Assembly: GCA_030220185.1 (NCBI GenBank) | Contig: JASPKZ010009713.1 | Location: 82,962-146,961 of the forward strand | DNA: 64,000 nt | Direction of reading: 5' to 3' | From: Diploptera punctata | Taxonomy: Eukaryota; Arthropoda; Insecta; Blattodea; Blaberidae | In this document: positions 1 through 10,307 of the stretch, piece by piece | Layout: the number at the start of each line of letters is the position of its first letter | Position numbering within the stretch: the first letter of the stretch is position 1 | The notes under the pieces: generated by a model | Databases searched by the model: none | Told to the model about the DNA's origin: nothing | The model's input: only the letters and a program-made list of their open reading frames with translations | Program-made: the position numbers and the translations under genes

Positions 1-1310
1 CGGTTCAAATAACTCCACCTGCGCCCTCAGGGTAAACGAAAACAGTCCATAAACTTCAAAACAATGTCAGGTAGAAAAAATCCCACGTTGGGAGGGGCAC
101 ATGGACACTATCAGATTCCAAGCGGTAAACTTCGACACAAATCTCCATCGTCCCCTAAATCACAATCACCACACTCGCTTCTATGTTGACAAATACAGGC
201 GCTGAAAATAAATTCCATCTTGACTCAGTCGCCACAGTACGACTTTTGCGGTGTTCCAGGTGAAGAACAGGGTGACGATACCATAATTGGATTGTCGGGT
301 CGCAATCCCGCTCCACCGCTATCCAGGAATCTGTAGTTACAGAACCACCATGTCGGTCAGCTGGGCACTCGGGGGTCGGCCGGATCCACCAAGCGCTCGA
401 CTGCCGAGCATTTCGGGCTGCGTCGTCATGCCAATATTAAGGAAGGGTAAACTGAAACAAAAAACAGGCGAAGACAGGAAAACGGAACCTCAAACGTTCT
501 AGTTTAACATGTGAGATAATACAAAATGTTGTCGCCACAAATATCCTTGGATTTAATCCACCACAGAACATAGTCTTACTAACGAGTTGTTTTATAACGT
601 GGCCATCGACGCTTACTAATTTCTAGTTACCCTTGATTGTTAGAATTTAGCCTGCGTCTTATTAACAAAACCTGGTCCACATATACTGAAGCTCACTCAA
701 AGATCTCTCACAAACGAAAATGGCTCAATCAGCCTATATACCGATGTCCAAAAACTAGCTTCTCTAATATCCAGAACATATATATATATATAAACTACGC
801 CGAAACCTACTCTTGAATATAGTTTACATAACATCTTTACATTACCATCAATATCCATACCTAGTAAACTCAATTCTCGGACCAGATTGTCCTTGGATAT
901 TACATCTATCCCACTAGGCATGTTTACAAAGTACAATGAACAAAAGATGTAAACAACTATAAGCGAACGTAGTTTAGTATGCATAAGTCACTCTCTGTTT
1001 ACATACAAAGAAAGGTGAGTCAATATCATTTACGTGAAACAGTTCAAACGCGTAAATAAATACTTTTCAATAACTTTAACATAGATACCAAGTATCGAAA
1101 ACAAATAGTTATCCACGGGATAATATCTCTGAAAAATGTCGACTTTCTAATTCCAAACTTCATTTACGACCATACAGAGTGTATACCCTTGTTTTGGCAC
1201 TTGAATCCAAAACTCCAAAACTTTAGTGGAAAATTTTAAATCGATACTACTTGAACTACTGTCAATAGAATACAGCATATCTTTCAAAGACGAAAGATAC
1301 AAAACCAGAC
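1..1310. other. No recognised gene; unclassified DNA
   Basis: I recognise nothing here. A slightly GC-richer patch (about 240-480) contains a 71-codon open frame at 287-502 with no family signature. A short (AT)n tract lies near 777-792. The rest is AT-rich without repeats that I can match elsewhere in the window. Confidence 0.4.
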
Positions 1311-1440
1311 GCTCTGATACCATTTGTGGCGGTTAAAAAAACACAACCACGCTCTGCTACCATTTGTGGGGGTTACGACACCCACTATTAATAAACCACG
1401 TTCTCTGACTACCATTTGTGGCTCTTCTGACTACCATTAG
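1311..1440 (+). repeat. Degenerate short repeats around ACCATTTGTGG
   Basis: Four spaced copies of a unit resembling CTCTGCTACCATTTGTGG occur at about 1311, 1351, 1401 and 1421. The copies differ by substitutions and spacing, so this is an old or partial tandem array. No coding or regulatory role is evident. Confidence 0.55.
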
Positions 1441-1564
1441 TCCGGGATCGGGTTTTGTAATTTGCTGTTTCTATTAATGTGGATCTGATTTCCAAAGAGG
1501 ATATCTTATCAGAAAAATGGCTTACCTTGGGCCCATAGAAGGAAGCCGTTGACTCGTCTTTCTT

Positions 1565-1612
1565 TCTCTGATGTATATATGTATATGTATATATCTAAAT
1601 ATATATGAATTC
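1565..1612. repeat. TATATG/TA simple repeat
   Basis: Low-complexity alternating TA and TATG run. Nothing else is recognised between 1612 and 2354. Confidence 0.7.
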
Positions 1613-2354
1613 TGATTATTAAATACATACAGTGAGTGAACAAAATAATTGTGTTTTAAGAATGCTAATCAGCATGATAGTTGAGGAGCTCGGAATGGTT
1701 TCTTACTTGAGTGATTTTCATTACAGGATAGTGAACAACTATTTATACTTAAACAATGCAAGAGGGGCGTTGTTTAAAAGATAACTTTTAATATAAACAA
1801 GTTGGCTGAGTAAAAGTAAATTAACAACAAAAGATGATGGCATTCGATCAAATGATCAAAGTAGCCGTACAGAAAAAATAAATAAGTAAGTAACGTACCA
1901 TACATCACACAACACTCACACATGTGTCCGAGTTTCGGGGATAACCTCTTCCCTAGACTGTCGGACCAACTCAAACAGGCCTCTTCTTGGCCTCAGGACA
2001 ACTTGTCTATGTAGAATTCCATTTTTAACTTTCCAGTCGCATCGTGACCTGGAACCGGATTCCACTCTTGAATCCGTTCAAACAACAAAACGCCGATTGC
2101 TAGGATGATCGAATGATACTGTTCTGTAAGTGCACCATGTATATAAAGGTTCTGAGGTGGAGGGGAGATGCGCTGTAGACATGCGCGGCAGGAAGGATGA
2201 AGAGGGAAGGGGTAGCCACTAGGAGAACATGGATATTGGCATATTTCACGAATGTTCTAGTGTAGGGAGGAGAACGAAGATACCATACTGAACCGAAAAA
2301 TGCACTTTCGGTTCATATTAATTGTTAAAAAAGAATACTGTCAGTGAGGTGTAT

Positions 2355-2620
2355 AAGTTAGTTTGTTATTAAATAATTCTTTAGTTTGTTTTTGAAGGAT
2401 GTTATAGTTTGACAGTCTCTGACATAGGGTGGAAGGGAATTCCATGTTTTGGTAAGTGAGGCCACAAAAGATAATGAATAATACACAGTGTGATGAGGAG
2501 GGATATAAAGGACAATATGCTGATGGATTACAGTTAAAAAGAAAGAATTTGCAAATTCCACTCTAATATAAGCAAATCCTCTTCTATGTAACATGCCTTT
2601 TCAAGAGAAAATTTTCTCGA
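2355..2620 (-). pseudogene. LINE-A-like (CR1-group) C-terminal fragment
   Basis: The minus strand encodes about 78 residues ending in TWNSLPPYVRDCQTITSFKN followed by KLKNYL. This WNSLP-x-xx-R-x-C-x-T-xx-FK tail is the typical C-terminus of CR1/Jockey-type LINE reverse transcriptases and matches the tails of the LINE-A copies at 5.7 kb and 13.4 kb. Only the last part of the protein survives, with no RT motifs, so this is a 5'-truncated, dead insertion. The clade call rests on tail similarity only. Confidence 0.65.
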
Positions 2621-3277
2621 GTTTTAATATTTAGTCACAATAAGTTTTATTAATGTATCAGAGGCTGCTATTACAATCTATGCAAATTTCCTGTAGAAAC
2701 ATATAAAACCAGGAGAGCGAATTGTAATTTTCATTCTTAAAGAATATGATTAATGATTCGGAGCAAAGCGTTTAAATTGGTGTTGACAGACAATAAAACG
2801 GTTTTCTCATTTCGAGTTGTTCTCAACTTTGTAGATATGAAACGTTCCTACAAATTCCATAAAAATTGGTAAGTAAAAGTTGTGCGGAGTTAACTTTTCC
2901 ATTTTATTCTTCGATAGAAGTTGAAATTGAGTTTGGTAAGTCTTGAAAGAACTTGAGTGCGTAACCAACGAATCACGTACGCCCAACATCTCCCAAGTTT
3001 CTCCAGCTGAATGGCGTAATTTATTCCGGTCGCATATCTTTTCAAAATGATGTCCACTTCAAACAGTAAATTTATTTACTACCTAATATTAGGGCATCGA
3101 TAAGTAATGGCGACACTGTTGTAAATGAGCGATCCTAGTGGTGAATTGTAATCTTATAGTATGTTGTTGAGCTGGCTTTGTTGCATAAATCTATAATATT
3201 GAAAGTCTCGAAACAGCAATATTTTGAGAATGCATTCACTGTTTCTCACTGTAAGTCATACCGCCCTAAAAGATTTG
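2621..3277. other. No gene; one short motif
   Basis: No coding remnant recognised. Positions 3091-3121 contain GATAAGTAATGGCGACACTG, which recurs inverted at 7055-7084 and resembles the end of the M element. Confidence 0.4.
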
Positions 3278-3980
3278 CATAAGTAATGTCACGAGTGATT
3301 TCCAATTTATCTAGGGAATTTGGAAATCAAGAGTGGCATTTGGTAGGACTATTTAACGAATAAAATTAAGCTGTTTACTCACAAATCATTATTTAAAATA
3401 GTTATTTTAAAATATTTATATATTTAATGTAAACGGCGATGTTTGAAAACAAATGAGAAATGATTGGTACGCTTCATCTGCTTCTTTTGTTCATCACTGC
3501 AACCAGATCGTATTATTTATTGCCAAAGGAACGCAATATTGTAAGAATACACTCTAGTGGAGAAAAAATGAAACACATCAAACTGTATATTAATTCATTT
3601 CTGATGTCCTATGACAATTATATTTTTCTGGAATGTTATTACCTGGGAAAAAATACATTTAAGAAAGTACAAACAGTGGTTTCCTTTTTTTTGTGGTATA
3701 ATCAATTGCTACAAATGTTTTTATATTAACTCCCGCATGCGCTACGTGTTGACATTCATGCACTATATATACAATCTGGTAGCCGTATTTCTTGGAGAGT
3801 CAGTCACTGCAAAATAATGCTATGACCTATTCAGAATGTTAAAAAGGAGGTGCTTTCTTTATTATGATAAACTTTAGTTGGTAAATTCTAGGCGAAACTC
3901 GACTGTGATTGTTTGAAAATAAAAAATCATTGAAATGTGATTGGTCATTGACTCCCATTTGGGGCATGACTTAAATAGTC
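3278..3980 (+). mobile_element. M element copy 1 (non-autonomous, about 700 bp)
   Basis: This is one of five copies of a repeat in the window (others near 4.1/6.4, 7.7, 54.2 and 60.9 kb). It begins CATAAGTAATGYCACGAG and ends GGGGCATGASTTAAATAGTC. The two ends give an imperfect terminal inverted repeat (TAAGTAATGCC versus TAACTCATGCC, 9 of 11). There is no open frame of interest, so it is probably a MITE-like passenger of an unknown transposase. It faces copy 2 head to head across about 100 bp. I could not find a clean target-site duplication, so exact ends are uncertain. Confidence 0.75.
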
Positions 3981-3982
3981 AG

Positions 3983-4079
3983 TACAATTTGTTTAGAAGG
4001 TGGAACTGGAAAAAACTCGAACATCCACCGAATTCACCGAACCTGAACCCTTGTGACTACGAATTATTTACAAAAACTA
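3983..4079 (+). pseudogene. mariner-type transposase C-terminal fragment
   Basis: Read from 3983, about 32 codons give RRWNWKKLEHPPNSPNLNP followed by CDYELF. This matches the C-terminal signature of mariner transposases (W-x-x-L-x-HPPYSPDL-x-P-x-DY-x-LF), which contains the third metal-binding aspartate. The usual SPD is SPN here, and a stop follows shortly after. It is a dead scrap sitting exactly between M copies 1 and 2. Whether it belongs to an M-related autonomous element is unknown. Confidence 0.7.
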
Positions 4080-4318
4080 TTTAACTCATGCCCCAAATGG
4101 GAGTCAATGACCAATCACATTTCAATGATTTTTTATTTACAACCAATCACAGTCTTTTTCACCTCGATTTTATCAGTTTAATTTTATCACTGTAAAATCA
4201 AGCTCCACCTTTTTAACATTCTGAATAGGTAATAGCATTATTTTTACAGTGACTGTATGTGGCTACCAGATTATACATATATAATGCACGAATGTAACCG
4301 ATCGTGGTTGCGGGAGAT
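4076..4318 (-). mobile_element. M element copy 2, 3' half
   Basis: This is the reverse complement of the end of M copy 1 (about 3730-3980): it starts ACTATTTAACTCATGCCCC and runs to about 4318, where LINE-A sequence begins. The remaining half lies at 6354-6840, on the other side of LINE-A, so the LINE landed inside this copy. Confidence 0.75.
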
Positions 4319-4632
4319 AACATAATACACTCACAGTTAACAGACTACCTCACCACACACGACTTACTTGATGAGCATCAGTCTGCTTTTAGAACAGGGC
4401 ATCATACAAGTACAAGCTCCACCTTTTTAACATTCTGAATAGGTAATAGCATTATTTTTTCAGTGACTGTATGTGGCTACCAGATTATACATATATAATG
4501 CACGAATGTAACCAGATCGTGGTTGCGGCGGGAGATAAACATAATACACTCACAGTTAACAGACTACCTCACCACACACGACTTACTTGATGAGCATCAG
4601 TCTGCTTTTAGAACAGGGCATCATACAAGTAC
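4199..4632 (+). repeat. Tandem duplication across the M/LINE-A junction
   Basis: Positions 4199-4412 (214 bp) are repeated directly at 4413-4632 (220 bp), differing only by a few substitutions and small insertions such as CGATCG versus CAGATCG. Each unit contains the end of M copy 2 and the start of the LINE-A reading frame, so the duplication happened after the LINE inserted. Confidence 0.9.
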
Positions 4633-5830
4633 TGCACTACTTGACATTGTAGAGGACATAAGAGATCAATGGACAAAAGCAAACTCACCGCAATAGTCCT
4701 ACTCGACTACAGCAAAGCCTTTGACACAGTAGATACAGACATAATGCTAGCGAGACTAAAGACACTACATCTGTCGGAAAACTGCCTTGATTGGTTTAGA
4801 TCTTACCTCACTAATCGTCAGCAATCAGTTTCTGTTATTAATCGCATTTTTTCCTGGCGCTTGGTGAGGAAAAGGGTACCTCAAGGCGGCGTCCTCGCTC
4901 CTCTTCTCTTCTCAATTTATATTAATGATGTGACCAAGAAACTACAACACTGCAATCATCATCTTTACGCCGACGACTTTCATATTTACACACACTTTAG
5001 GCCTGACGAAATTAAGGAATATATTGACAAAGTAAACACTGACCTTAGACATATATCTTTATGGTCCAGACAATATGGGCTAAATCTAAATGTAAACAAA
5101 ACGCAATCAATAATTACCGGACATCCAAGACTATTACACTCCATAAACAATGGCAATATGCCGGCTGTCATATTAGATAACGAACAGATTCCTTATACCG
5201 ACGTCGTTAAAAACTTGGGACTTTACTTAGATTCAAATTTAAATTGGCATGTCCAAGTAAAAACAAACATCTAAAATGATCTTCTCCAAAATTCATTCCC
5301 TAAAGCGTCTCAAAAATGTTCTTCCTACAGCTCTTGAAAGAATTTTAATTCAAACCTTAGTGACGCCGCATTTTGACTATTGTGACGTTCTACTAACTGA
5401 CATAAGTGACGGATTGTCGGACAAACTGCAGCGTGTCCATAATATGTGTATCATATTCATATTTATTGTTCGAAATACGATCACATTTCTCCATTTTTCC
5501 ACGAATAGTCTTGGCAACATCTAAAAGAGATAAGAAAATCGCATTGTCTAATTCTCTTATTTAAGATCCTACATACCTTGATTCCCAATTATTTATCATC
5601 TCGTTTCCAGTATCTATCCTCAAACCAAAACTTAAACACAAGATCACAACATAGTCTCTTGCTTAATATACCGCAACATAGGACATCACATCAGTCCATG
5701 TCGTATACTATCTTCACTTCTCGCAACTGGAATTCCCTACCACAAGAAATAAGGGGCTGCCGGACATTGGCAACTTTTAAAAGAAATATAAATTTATATT
5801 GCTCTAATCTCGACTTCATCATTACCCAGT
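4319..5830 (+). pseudogene. LINE-A reverse transcriptase, broken
   Basis: Copying enzyme of the retrotransposon. The upstream part reads DEHQSAFRTGHHTSTALLDI in one frame. After a frameshift near 4670 come the palm motifs: VLLDYSKAFDTVD (motif A), VPQGGVLAPLLFSIYIND (motif B, usually QGS), LYADDFHIY (motif C, catalytic YADD) and LGLYLDSNLNW. A stop at about 5272 precedes the frame continuing from 5276 (PHFDYCDVLL) and then from 5578 (YLSSRF ... NWNSLPQEIRGCRTLATFK). Several frameshifts and stops make it non-functional. The apurinic endonuclease domain and any ORF1 are missing because of 5' truncation. Confidence 0.85.
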
Positions 5831-5833
5831 GTA

Positions 5834-5835
<2 letters not shown>

Positions 5836-5871
<36 letters not shown>

Positions 5872-6135
5872 TGGTGTTTCTCGTATAATTTATCATATTC
5901 ATACTATTATTATTATTATTATTATTATTAATCATCATATATATCATTATTATCATTATTATAATTATATTATTATCACTATTATATTATTATCACTATT
6001 ATATTATTATCACTATTATATTATTATCACTATTATATTATTATCACTATTATATTATTATCACTATTATATTATTATTATTATTGTCATCATTATTATT
6101 ATTATATTATTATTATCGTAAGTATTATTATTGTT
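5836..6135 (+). repeat. Simple and 17-bp tandem repeats in LINE-A 3' UTR
   Basis: (TA)n at about 5836-5868, (ATT)n at about 5901-5930, then six copies of a 17-bp unit TCACTATTATATTATTA at 5976, 5993, 6010, 6027, 6044 and 6061. More ATT-rich sequence follows. These lie inside the LINE 3' UTR and are probably local expansions. Confidence 0.85.
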
Positions 6136-6269
6136 ATTATCGTATAAAATGTTGTTTGTACATGGAATATACATTGCTACATTTAATGTATCTTTAACTG
6201 TTTATAATTAGTATAGTGTAAATCTATATTTGTCAAATATTTATTTGTATTTGTGCTAGTTGAGTGGAA

Positions 6270-6293
6270 GAGAAGGCCTTATGGCCTTAACTC
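6270..6293 (+). other. Conserved 3'-end hairpin of LINE-A
   Basis: GAG-AAGGCC-TTAT-GGCCTT-AA-CTC forms a 6-bp perfect stem plus a GAG/CTC extension. It sits about 30 bp before the terminal (TTA)n. In CR1/L2-type LINEs such a 3' hairpin is thought to be recognised by the element's own reverse transcriptase; applying that here is inference. Confidence 0.6.
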
Positions 6294-6313
6294 TGCCAGA
6301 ATAAATAAAACAG

Positions 6314-6345
<32 letters not shown>

Positions 6346-6353
6346 GTTATTAT

Positions 6354-6840
6354 TATGAAAACATTTGTAGCAATTGATTATACCACAAAAAAAAAAGAAA
6401 CCACTGTTTGCACTTTGTTAAACGTATTTTTTTTCCAGGTAATAACGTTTCAGAAAAATATAATTGACATATTTACATGATAGGACATCAGAAATGAATT
6501 AATATATAGTTTGATGTGTTTCATTATTTCTCCACCGGGGTGCATTCCTACAGTATTGTGATCCTTTGGAAATAAATAATATGATCTGGTTGCAGTGATG
6601 AACAAGTGAAACATAACGTTTCTCATTGTGTTTCAAACATCGCCGTTTACATTAAATACATACATATTTTATAATAACTATATTCCAATAATGATTTGTG
6701 AGTAAACAGCTTAATTTTTTTCGTTAAATAGTTCTAATAAAGCTACTCTTGATATCCAAATTATCTAAATAAATTCACTCCTCACTTCGTGAGTTGTGAA
6801 TTTATCGATAATTTGGAATTCACTCGTGGCATTACTTATG
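6354..6840 (-). mobile_element. M element copy 2, 5' half
   Basis: Reverse complement of M copy 1 from about 3278 to 3720, ending GGCATTACTTATG at 6840. It keeps a longer subterminal palindrome (about 6776-6830, CACTCCTCACTTCGTGAG plus ATTTATCGATAAT) that M1, M3 and M4 lack but M5 keeps. Confidence 0.75.
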
Positions 6841-7713
6841 ATCAAAGAATTTCTACGAGGCAATCGATTTCAATCAAGAGTTGGTAACCAGAAAAAGTTC
6901 TAGATCGATCAGATACAAGAGATATCCAGAAATGGCGCTGTAGATGGAATTCGCCGTCTTCCAAGGATTTGGCAACGTATAGTTAACTTGACAAGAGACT
7001 ACGAATGAAGTTCGTAAAATGAAAAGTGATCTAAAAATATTTTTGTGGTGTTACAGCAGTGTTGCCATTACTTATCTAATGCCTTGTATTTAAATATCTT
7101 TTTAGAGGCCGAAACTCGCCTGAATTATGCGTCAAGTTACAGGGTGCTCCTAATAAACCTTTACAATTTTAATTACTTATAACCTCTGATTCAGTAATGG
7201 CGTTTGTATCTGTTCTGAACTACGAAATAACTATGTGAGATTTCTCAGAGCAAGTGTTGAAAATGTCTTCCACCTGCATTCATATTCAATTCGCATTTAG
7301 ATCTTTCTATTCCTACTCTTAAGTCCGATTTCTTTGCACCCCTCTGTCATGTGTCAGTGAGTAGCTGGTCTCCTAGCCCAGCCGGCACAACAATTTATTT
7401 GGTAAATTCAATAAACGTCCTCGATCTTAATCGACTGTGATGCATACTAACGTCTATCCAAAAGTTCTTGTAGAACACTTCGTGTTTTCGTTCTGTGTCA
7501 GCCTCAACCTTTATGATACGTAAACTACATAGAATTTCAGGCACTTTATTTAATGATAATACAATTTAAGTTACATAAAATTACGTACATATGCCTATTA
7601 TTACCTGATCGTTAAGCATTATTGATTATTATAAATATTAGTAACGAAATCGGATCAATCAAAACTTATTGCTGAATACGAAGCTAATTTTGAACGCCAT
7701 GTAAGTTAATTTT
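6841..7713. other. No gene recognised
   Basis: No coding remnant. Positions 7055-7084 hold the inverted partner of 3091-3121. Around 7140-7310 the phrases CAGGGTGCTCCTAATAAACC and GTGTTGAAAATGTCTTCCAC look like a degraded insect DNA transposon terminus, but I cannot define its ends. Confidence 0.35.
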
Positions 7714-8684
7714 CATAAGCAATGCCAAGAGTGATTTCCAATGAATCTAGAGGATTTGTAAATCAAAAGTGGCATTTGTTATCATTATTTAACGAATAAC
7801 ATTGTTTACTAAAAAATCACTATTTACATATAGCTACAACACATTTTAAAAAATGTGTATATTTAATGTTAACGGCGATGTTTGAAAACAAATTAGAAAT
7901 ATATGGTTATGTTTAATTACTGCAACTCGATCGTATTATTTAAATAGTATCGCAATCAGCGATAATTCACTAATGTCGCAATCCATCCATAGTAATTCTG
8001 CCCGAAGGCAGGTCCTTCACTGCAATCATAGCATTTTCATACTATGCTTGCAGCTTTACTAGGGAATTGTAGGTGTGGTAGCTTCCCGTTGTTTCCACAC
8101 CGGTGAAGGATGATGATGATAATGATGTGATAATGATAAGGATGATGATGATCATGATGACCATATGATTTCGGGGACCGTTTGGGCCTTAAAGTTTTCC
8201 TGACATTTGTCTTACAGGTGAGGAAAAACCCCGATAAAAACCTCACCCAGAAAAACTGCCCCGACCGGGGATCGAACCCGGGCCCGCTGCGTGACAAGGC
8301 AATATTGCAAGAATGTCGCAATATTGTAAGAATGCACCCTAGTGGAGAAATAATGAAACACGTCAAACTATATTATTATAACCAACGTTATAGGTTATTT
8401 TTTAAGAAACAACTTAGTAAAATCATTATTTAAAAACGCAATTATTGAACACACAATTATCAAATGGGCAGTTCGAAGGAATCTGTTCATTATTTGCTAT
8501 ATTCAACGTACTTGTTGGAGAGTCAATCACTGCAAAATAATGCTCTGACCTGTTCAGATATTAAAAAGGAGGAGCTTCCTTTATTTTAGTAAACATAATT
8601 CTATAAATAGCGAGGTGAAACACGACTGTCATTGGTTGTAAAGCAAAATAAATTTACTCCCATTTGGGGCATGTGTTCAATAGT
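7714..8684 (+). mobile_element. M element copy 3, split by a SINE
   Basis: Begins CATAAGCAATGCCAAGAG and ends CATTTGGGGCATGTGTTCAATAGTC. Its interior contains the familiar blocks AACGGCGATGTTTGAAAAC and AAAAAGGAGGAGCTT. A SINE occupies 7983-8311. This copy is more diverged than copies 1 and 5. Confidence 0.75.
7983..8311 (-). mobile_element. SINE-1A copy (tRNA-derived) with 11-bp TSD
   Basis: Flanked by the direct repeat AATGTCGCAAT (7972-7982 and 8312-8322). On the minus strand it contains the B-box GGTTCGATCCC, the block CCTCACCTGTAAGACAAATG, a (CAT)n-rich centre and a terminal ATGGATGG. The first 30 or so bases of the tRNA-like head are missing or replaced (GCAATATTGCAAG), so it is 5'-truncated. 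It would be moved by a LINE enzyme in trans. Confidence 0.9.
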
Positions 8685-9010
8685 CGACATAAACGAATCT
8701 GCTTGCAAGAGCACTCTCCGATCGCCAATACGTATTTATCGAGTACGTTTATGGTGGATTCTGATGATTGTAAAACAAATGCATGGTATTTGCATTCTTG
8801 CATTTATCCTGCATGAGATTGGCCGCGCCATAGATACACATCATAGAAAAAAAAAGTTTTTGGAATTTCGAATGTGCAAAATTTTACGCGTTCATTAGTT
8901 ACTCCAAGATTGCTCTTGATCATTCAATAGGTGAACACTTTATTAATAACGCTTGGTTTAATAGTTACCTTCTTCACTAGTTAGGATTCAATTTAATTAT
9001 ATACTTTTCC
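8685..9010. other. No feature recognised
   Basis: AT-rich sequence with no repeat or coding match that I can see. Confidence 0.4.
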
Positions 9011-9254
9011 TTATTTAACATTTTCCAATACTGTTATTTTAACACAGTTTCAATTATGGATCACATTATAATATTATAATGATATTGTGAAAAGAAAAAT
9101 GAATGTGTGAACCAGGAATCGAACCGTGGACCTCTAGTTCTCCAGACTAGTGTGCAGCCCGCTACACCATTCTTTTCACAATATCATTATAATATTATAA
9201 TATGATCCATTATTGGAACTGTGTTAAAATAATAGTATTGGAAAATGTTAAATA
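9011..9254. repeat. 244-bp palindrome enclosing a tRNA-like sequence
   Basis: Two inverted arms of about 84 bp (9011-9095 and 9171-9254), each running from TTATTTAACATTTTCCAATA to TGATATTGTGAAAAG, match over nearly their whole length. The 75-bp centre is a tRNA-like sequence on the minus strand. The layout resembles a foldback transposon whose loop carries a pol III promoter. Confidence 0.85.
9101..9172 (-). other. tRNA-like sequence with A and B boxes
   Basis: The minus strand reads GAATGGTGTAGCGGGCTGC ... GGTTCGATTCC ... ACACATTC. It has a consensus A-box (TGGTGTAGCGG) and B-box (GGTTCGATTCC). ACTAG-TCTGGAGA-ACTAG can form an anticodon-type hairpin and the ends can pair as an acceptor stem with one bulge. 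Arms are irregular, so I call it tRNA-like or SINE-derived rather than a functional tRNA gene. Confidence 0.6.
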
Positions 9255-9422
9255 ACATCGTTTACTACTTATAAAGAGTGGTGGTGTAAAGTTCTCAAAC
9301 ATAGATACTTCTAAACGAAGCCGGCCGTTGGCGATGGCAGTGTCATCTACCTGACAGTGGACGAAACGAGAATTATAGATTTGTATATGTGGAAAGAATT
9401 GTTAGTGTTTGTGCCAGGTGTG

Positions 9423-9530
9423 GAATGGTGTAGTGGGCTGCACACTAGTCTGGAGAACTAGAGGTCCACGGTTTGATTCCTGGTTCACACATTAATTTTT
9501 CTTTTTACAATATCATTATAATATCATATT
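9423..9530 (+). mobile_element. Second copy of the tRNA-like element
   Basis: Same sequence as 9101-9172 but in plus orientation, followed by the same tail (CACATT-ATTTTTCTTTTTACAATATCATTATAATAT). The B-box is GGTTTGATTCC. The shared tail shows that the tRNA-like head and the AT-rich tail move as one unit, as in a very short SINE. Confidence 0.65.
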
Positions 9531-9810
9531 TTCCATAGTTAAAACTTCTTACTCTACTTGCGCATGTGTCCTGGGCCTTAAAGGACACGACATATCGGGA
9601 GAGGAGTTTTAAGAAAGGATTGCATTTAACATACATCCATCCATTTAAACCGTATATGGATATGACCGGATGAATGATCAGCTCAATACCGGTGCCACCA
9701 ACGAAAACACTAACGTTTAAGACAAGTCCGCATTCACTCATATTGTACATTGGTATTAAACAAGACGTGGTCAGAGAAGTTCGGGATCTCTTTGAGACTC
9801 AACGTTTCTT
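9531..9810. other. No feature recognised
   Basis: An 81-codon open frame exists on the minus strand (9505-9750), but it has no family signature and overlaps the repeat tail. Confidence 0.35.
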
Positions 9811-9823
9811 ACCTTTGTTTAAT

Positions 9824-10177
9824 AATAACTAAACTAAACTCCACGGCCTGAAAGGCTTAGAAGATCCTTGGTCTACCAGCCGGCTACTGGCCTCACATCG
9901 GAATGTGTTCATCACAGAGGTAGACGATCCTGCAACCAGAATAGTGGTTACAAGTGTCAGCATGTCAGGTACCCCAGCCGTTATTAGACGGTTTCTTCAA
10001 CCTGGAGCCGCTACTTATCGCAGCTACCCAAATTCTCACGATGGTGGGTGGGCACCGGTCCCATACTGGACGATATTTCATCAGAAATTTTCTTCCCCCA
10101 TGGAGACTCGAACCAGCGCAAGTCACGTAGCTTGAGATAAGGAAACTTGTCTTAACCTTTCGGCTACGGCGCTGGAC
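9824..10177 (-). mobile_element. SINE-4 copy 1
   Basis: Minus-strand SINE with a tRNA-like head at the right end (CGTAGCCGAAAGGTTAAGAC) and a body containing the block GGTGCCCACCCACCATCGTGAG. Direct repeats ACCTTTGTTTRATA flank it (9811-9823 and 10178-10190). The 3' tail is (AGTTTAGTTT). Three more copies occur in the window (34.9, 35.7 and 49.6 kb). Confidence 0.85.
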
Positions 10178-10190
10178 ACCTTTGTTTGAT

Positions 10191-10307
10191 AGGCGAGGGA
10201 AAACGTAGGGGAAAATATCTTACCTACGAAACTTGCCCAAACTAGGGATCAAACCCAGGCCCGCTATGTCCGGGGAAACCATGTTACCACTTGGCCACAG
10301 AGGTAGA
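10191..10307 (-). mobile_element. tRNA-derived SINE fragment (SINE-6)
   Basis: The minus strand begins CTCTGTGGCCAAGTGGTAAC (A-box-like) and contains GGGTTTGATCCC (B-box-like), then a short body GGTAAGATATTTTCCCCTACG. The head differs from SINE-1 to SINE-5. Only one copy is visible here, so it is called on its promoter boxes. Confidence 0.5.

Larger units (their letters stand above)
4319..6353 (+). mobile_element. LINE-A copy 1, CR1-group, 5'-truncated
   Basis: Non-LTR retrotransposon fragment with part of the reverse transcriptase, the C-terminal tail, a long AT-rich 3' UTR and a terminal (TTA)n tract ending at 6353. The 3' UTR ends in a hairpin (6270-6293) shared with two other fragments (43.4 and 51.8 kb). 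It splits M copy 2. The 5' junction is reproduced twice because of the 4199-4632 tandem duplication. Ending in a short microsatellite rather than poly(A) fits CR1/L2-type elements. Confidence 0.85.

Noticed and set aside
287..502. 71-codon open frame in a GC-richer patch
   Set aside because: No domain, no start context or splice evidence that I can use, and no match in the window.
9505..9750. 81-codon minus-strand frame
   Set aside because: Overlaps the tail of the tRNA-like element and lacks any signature.
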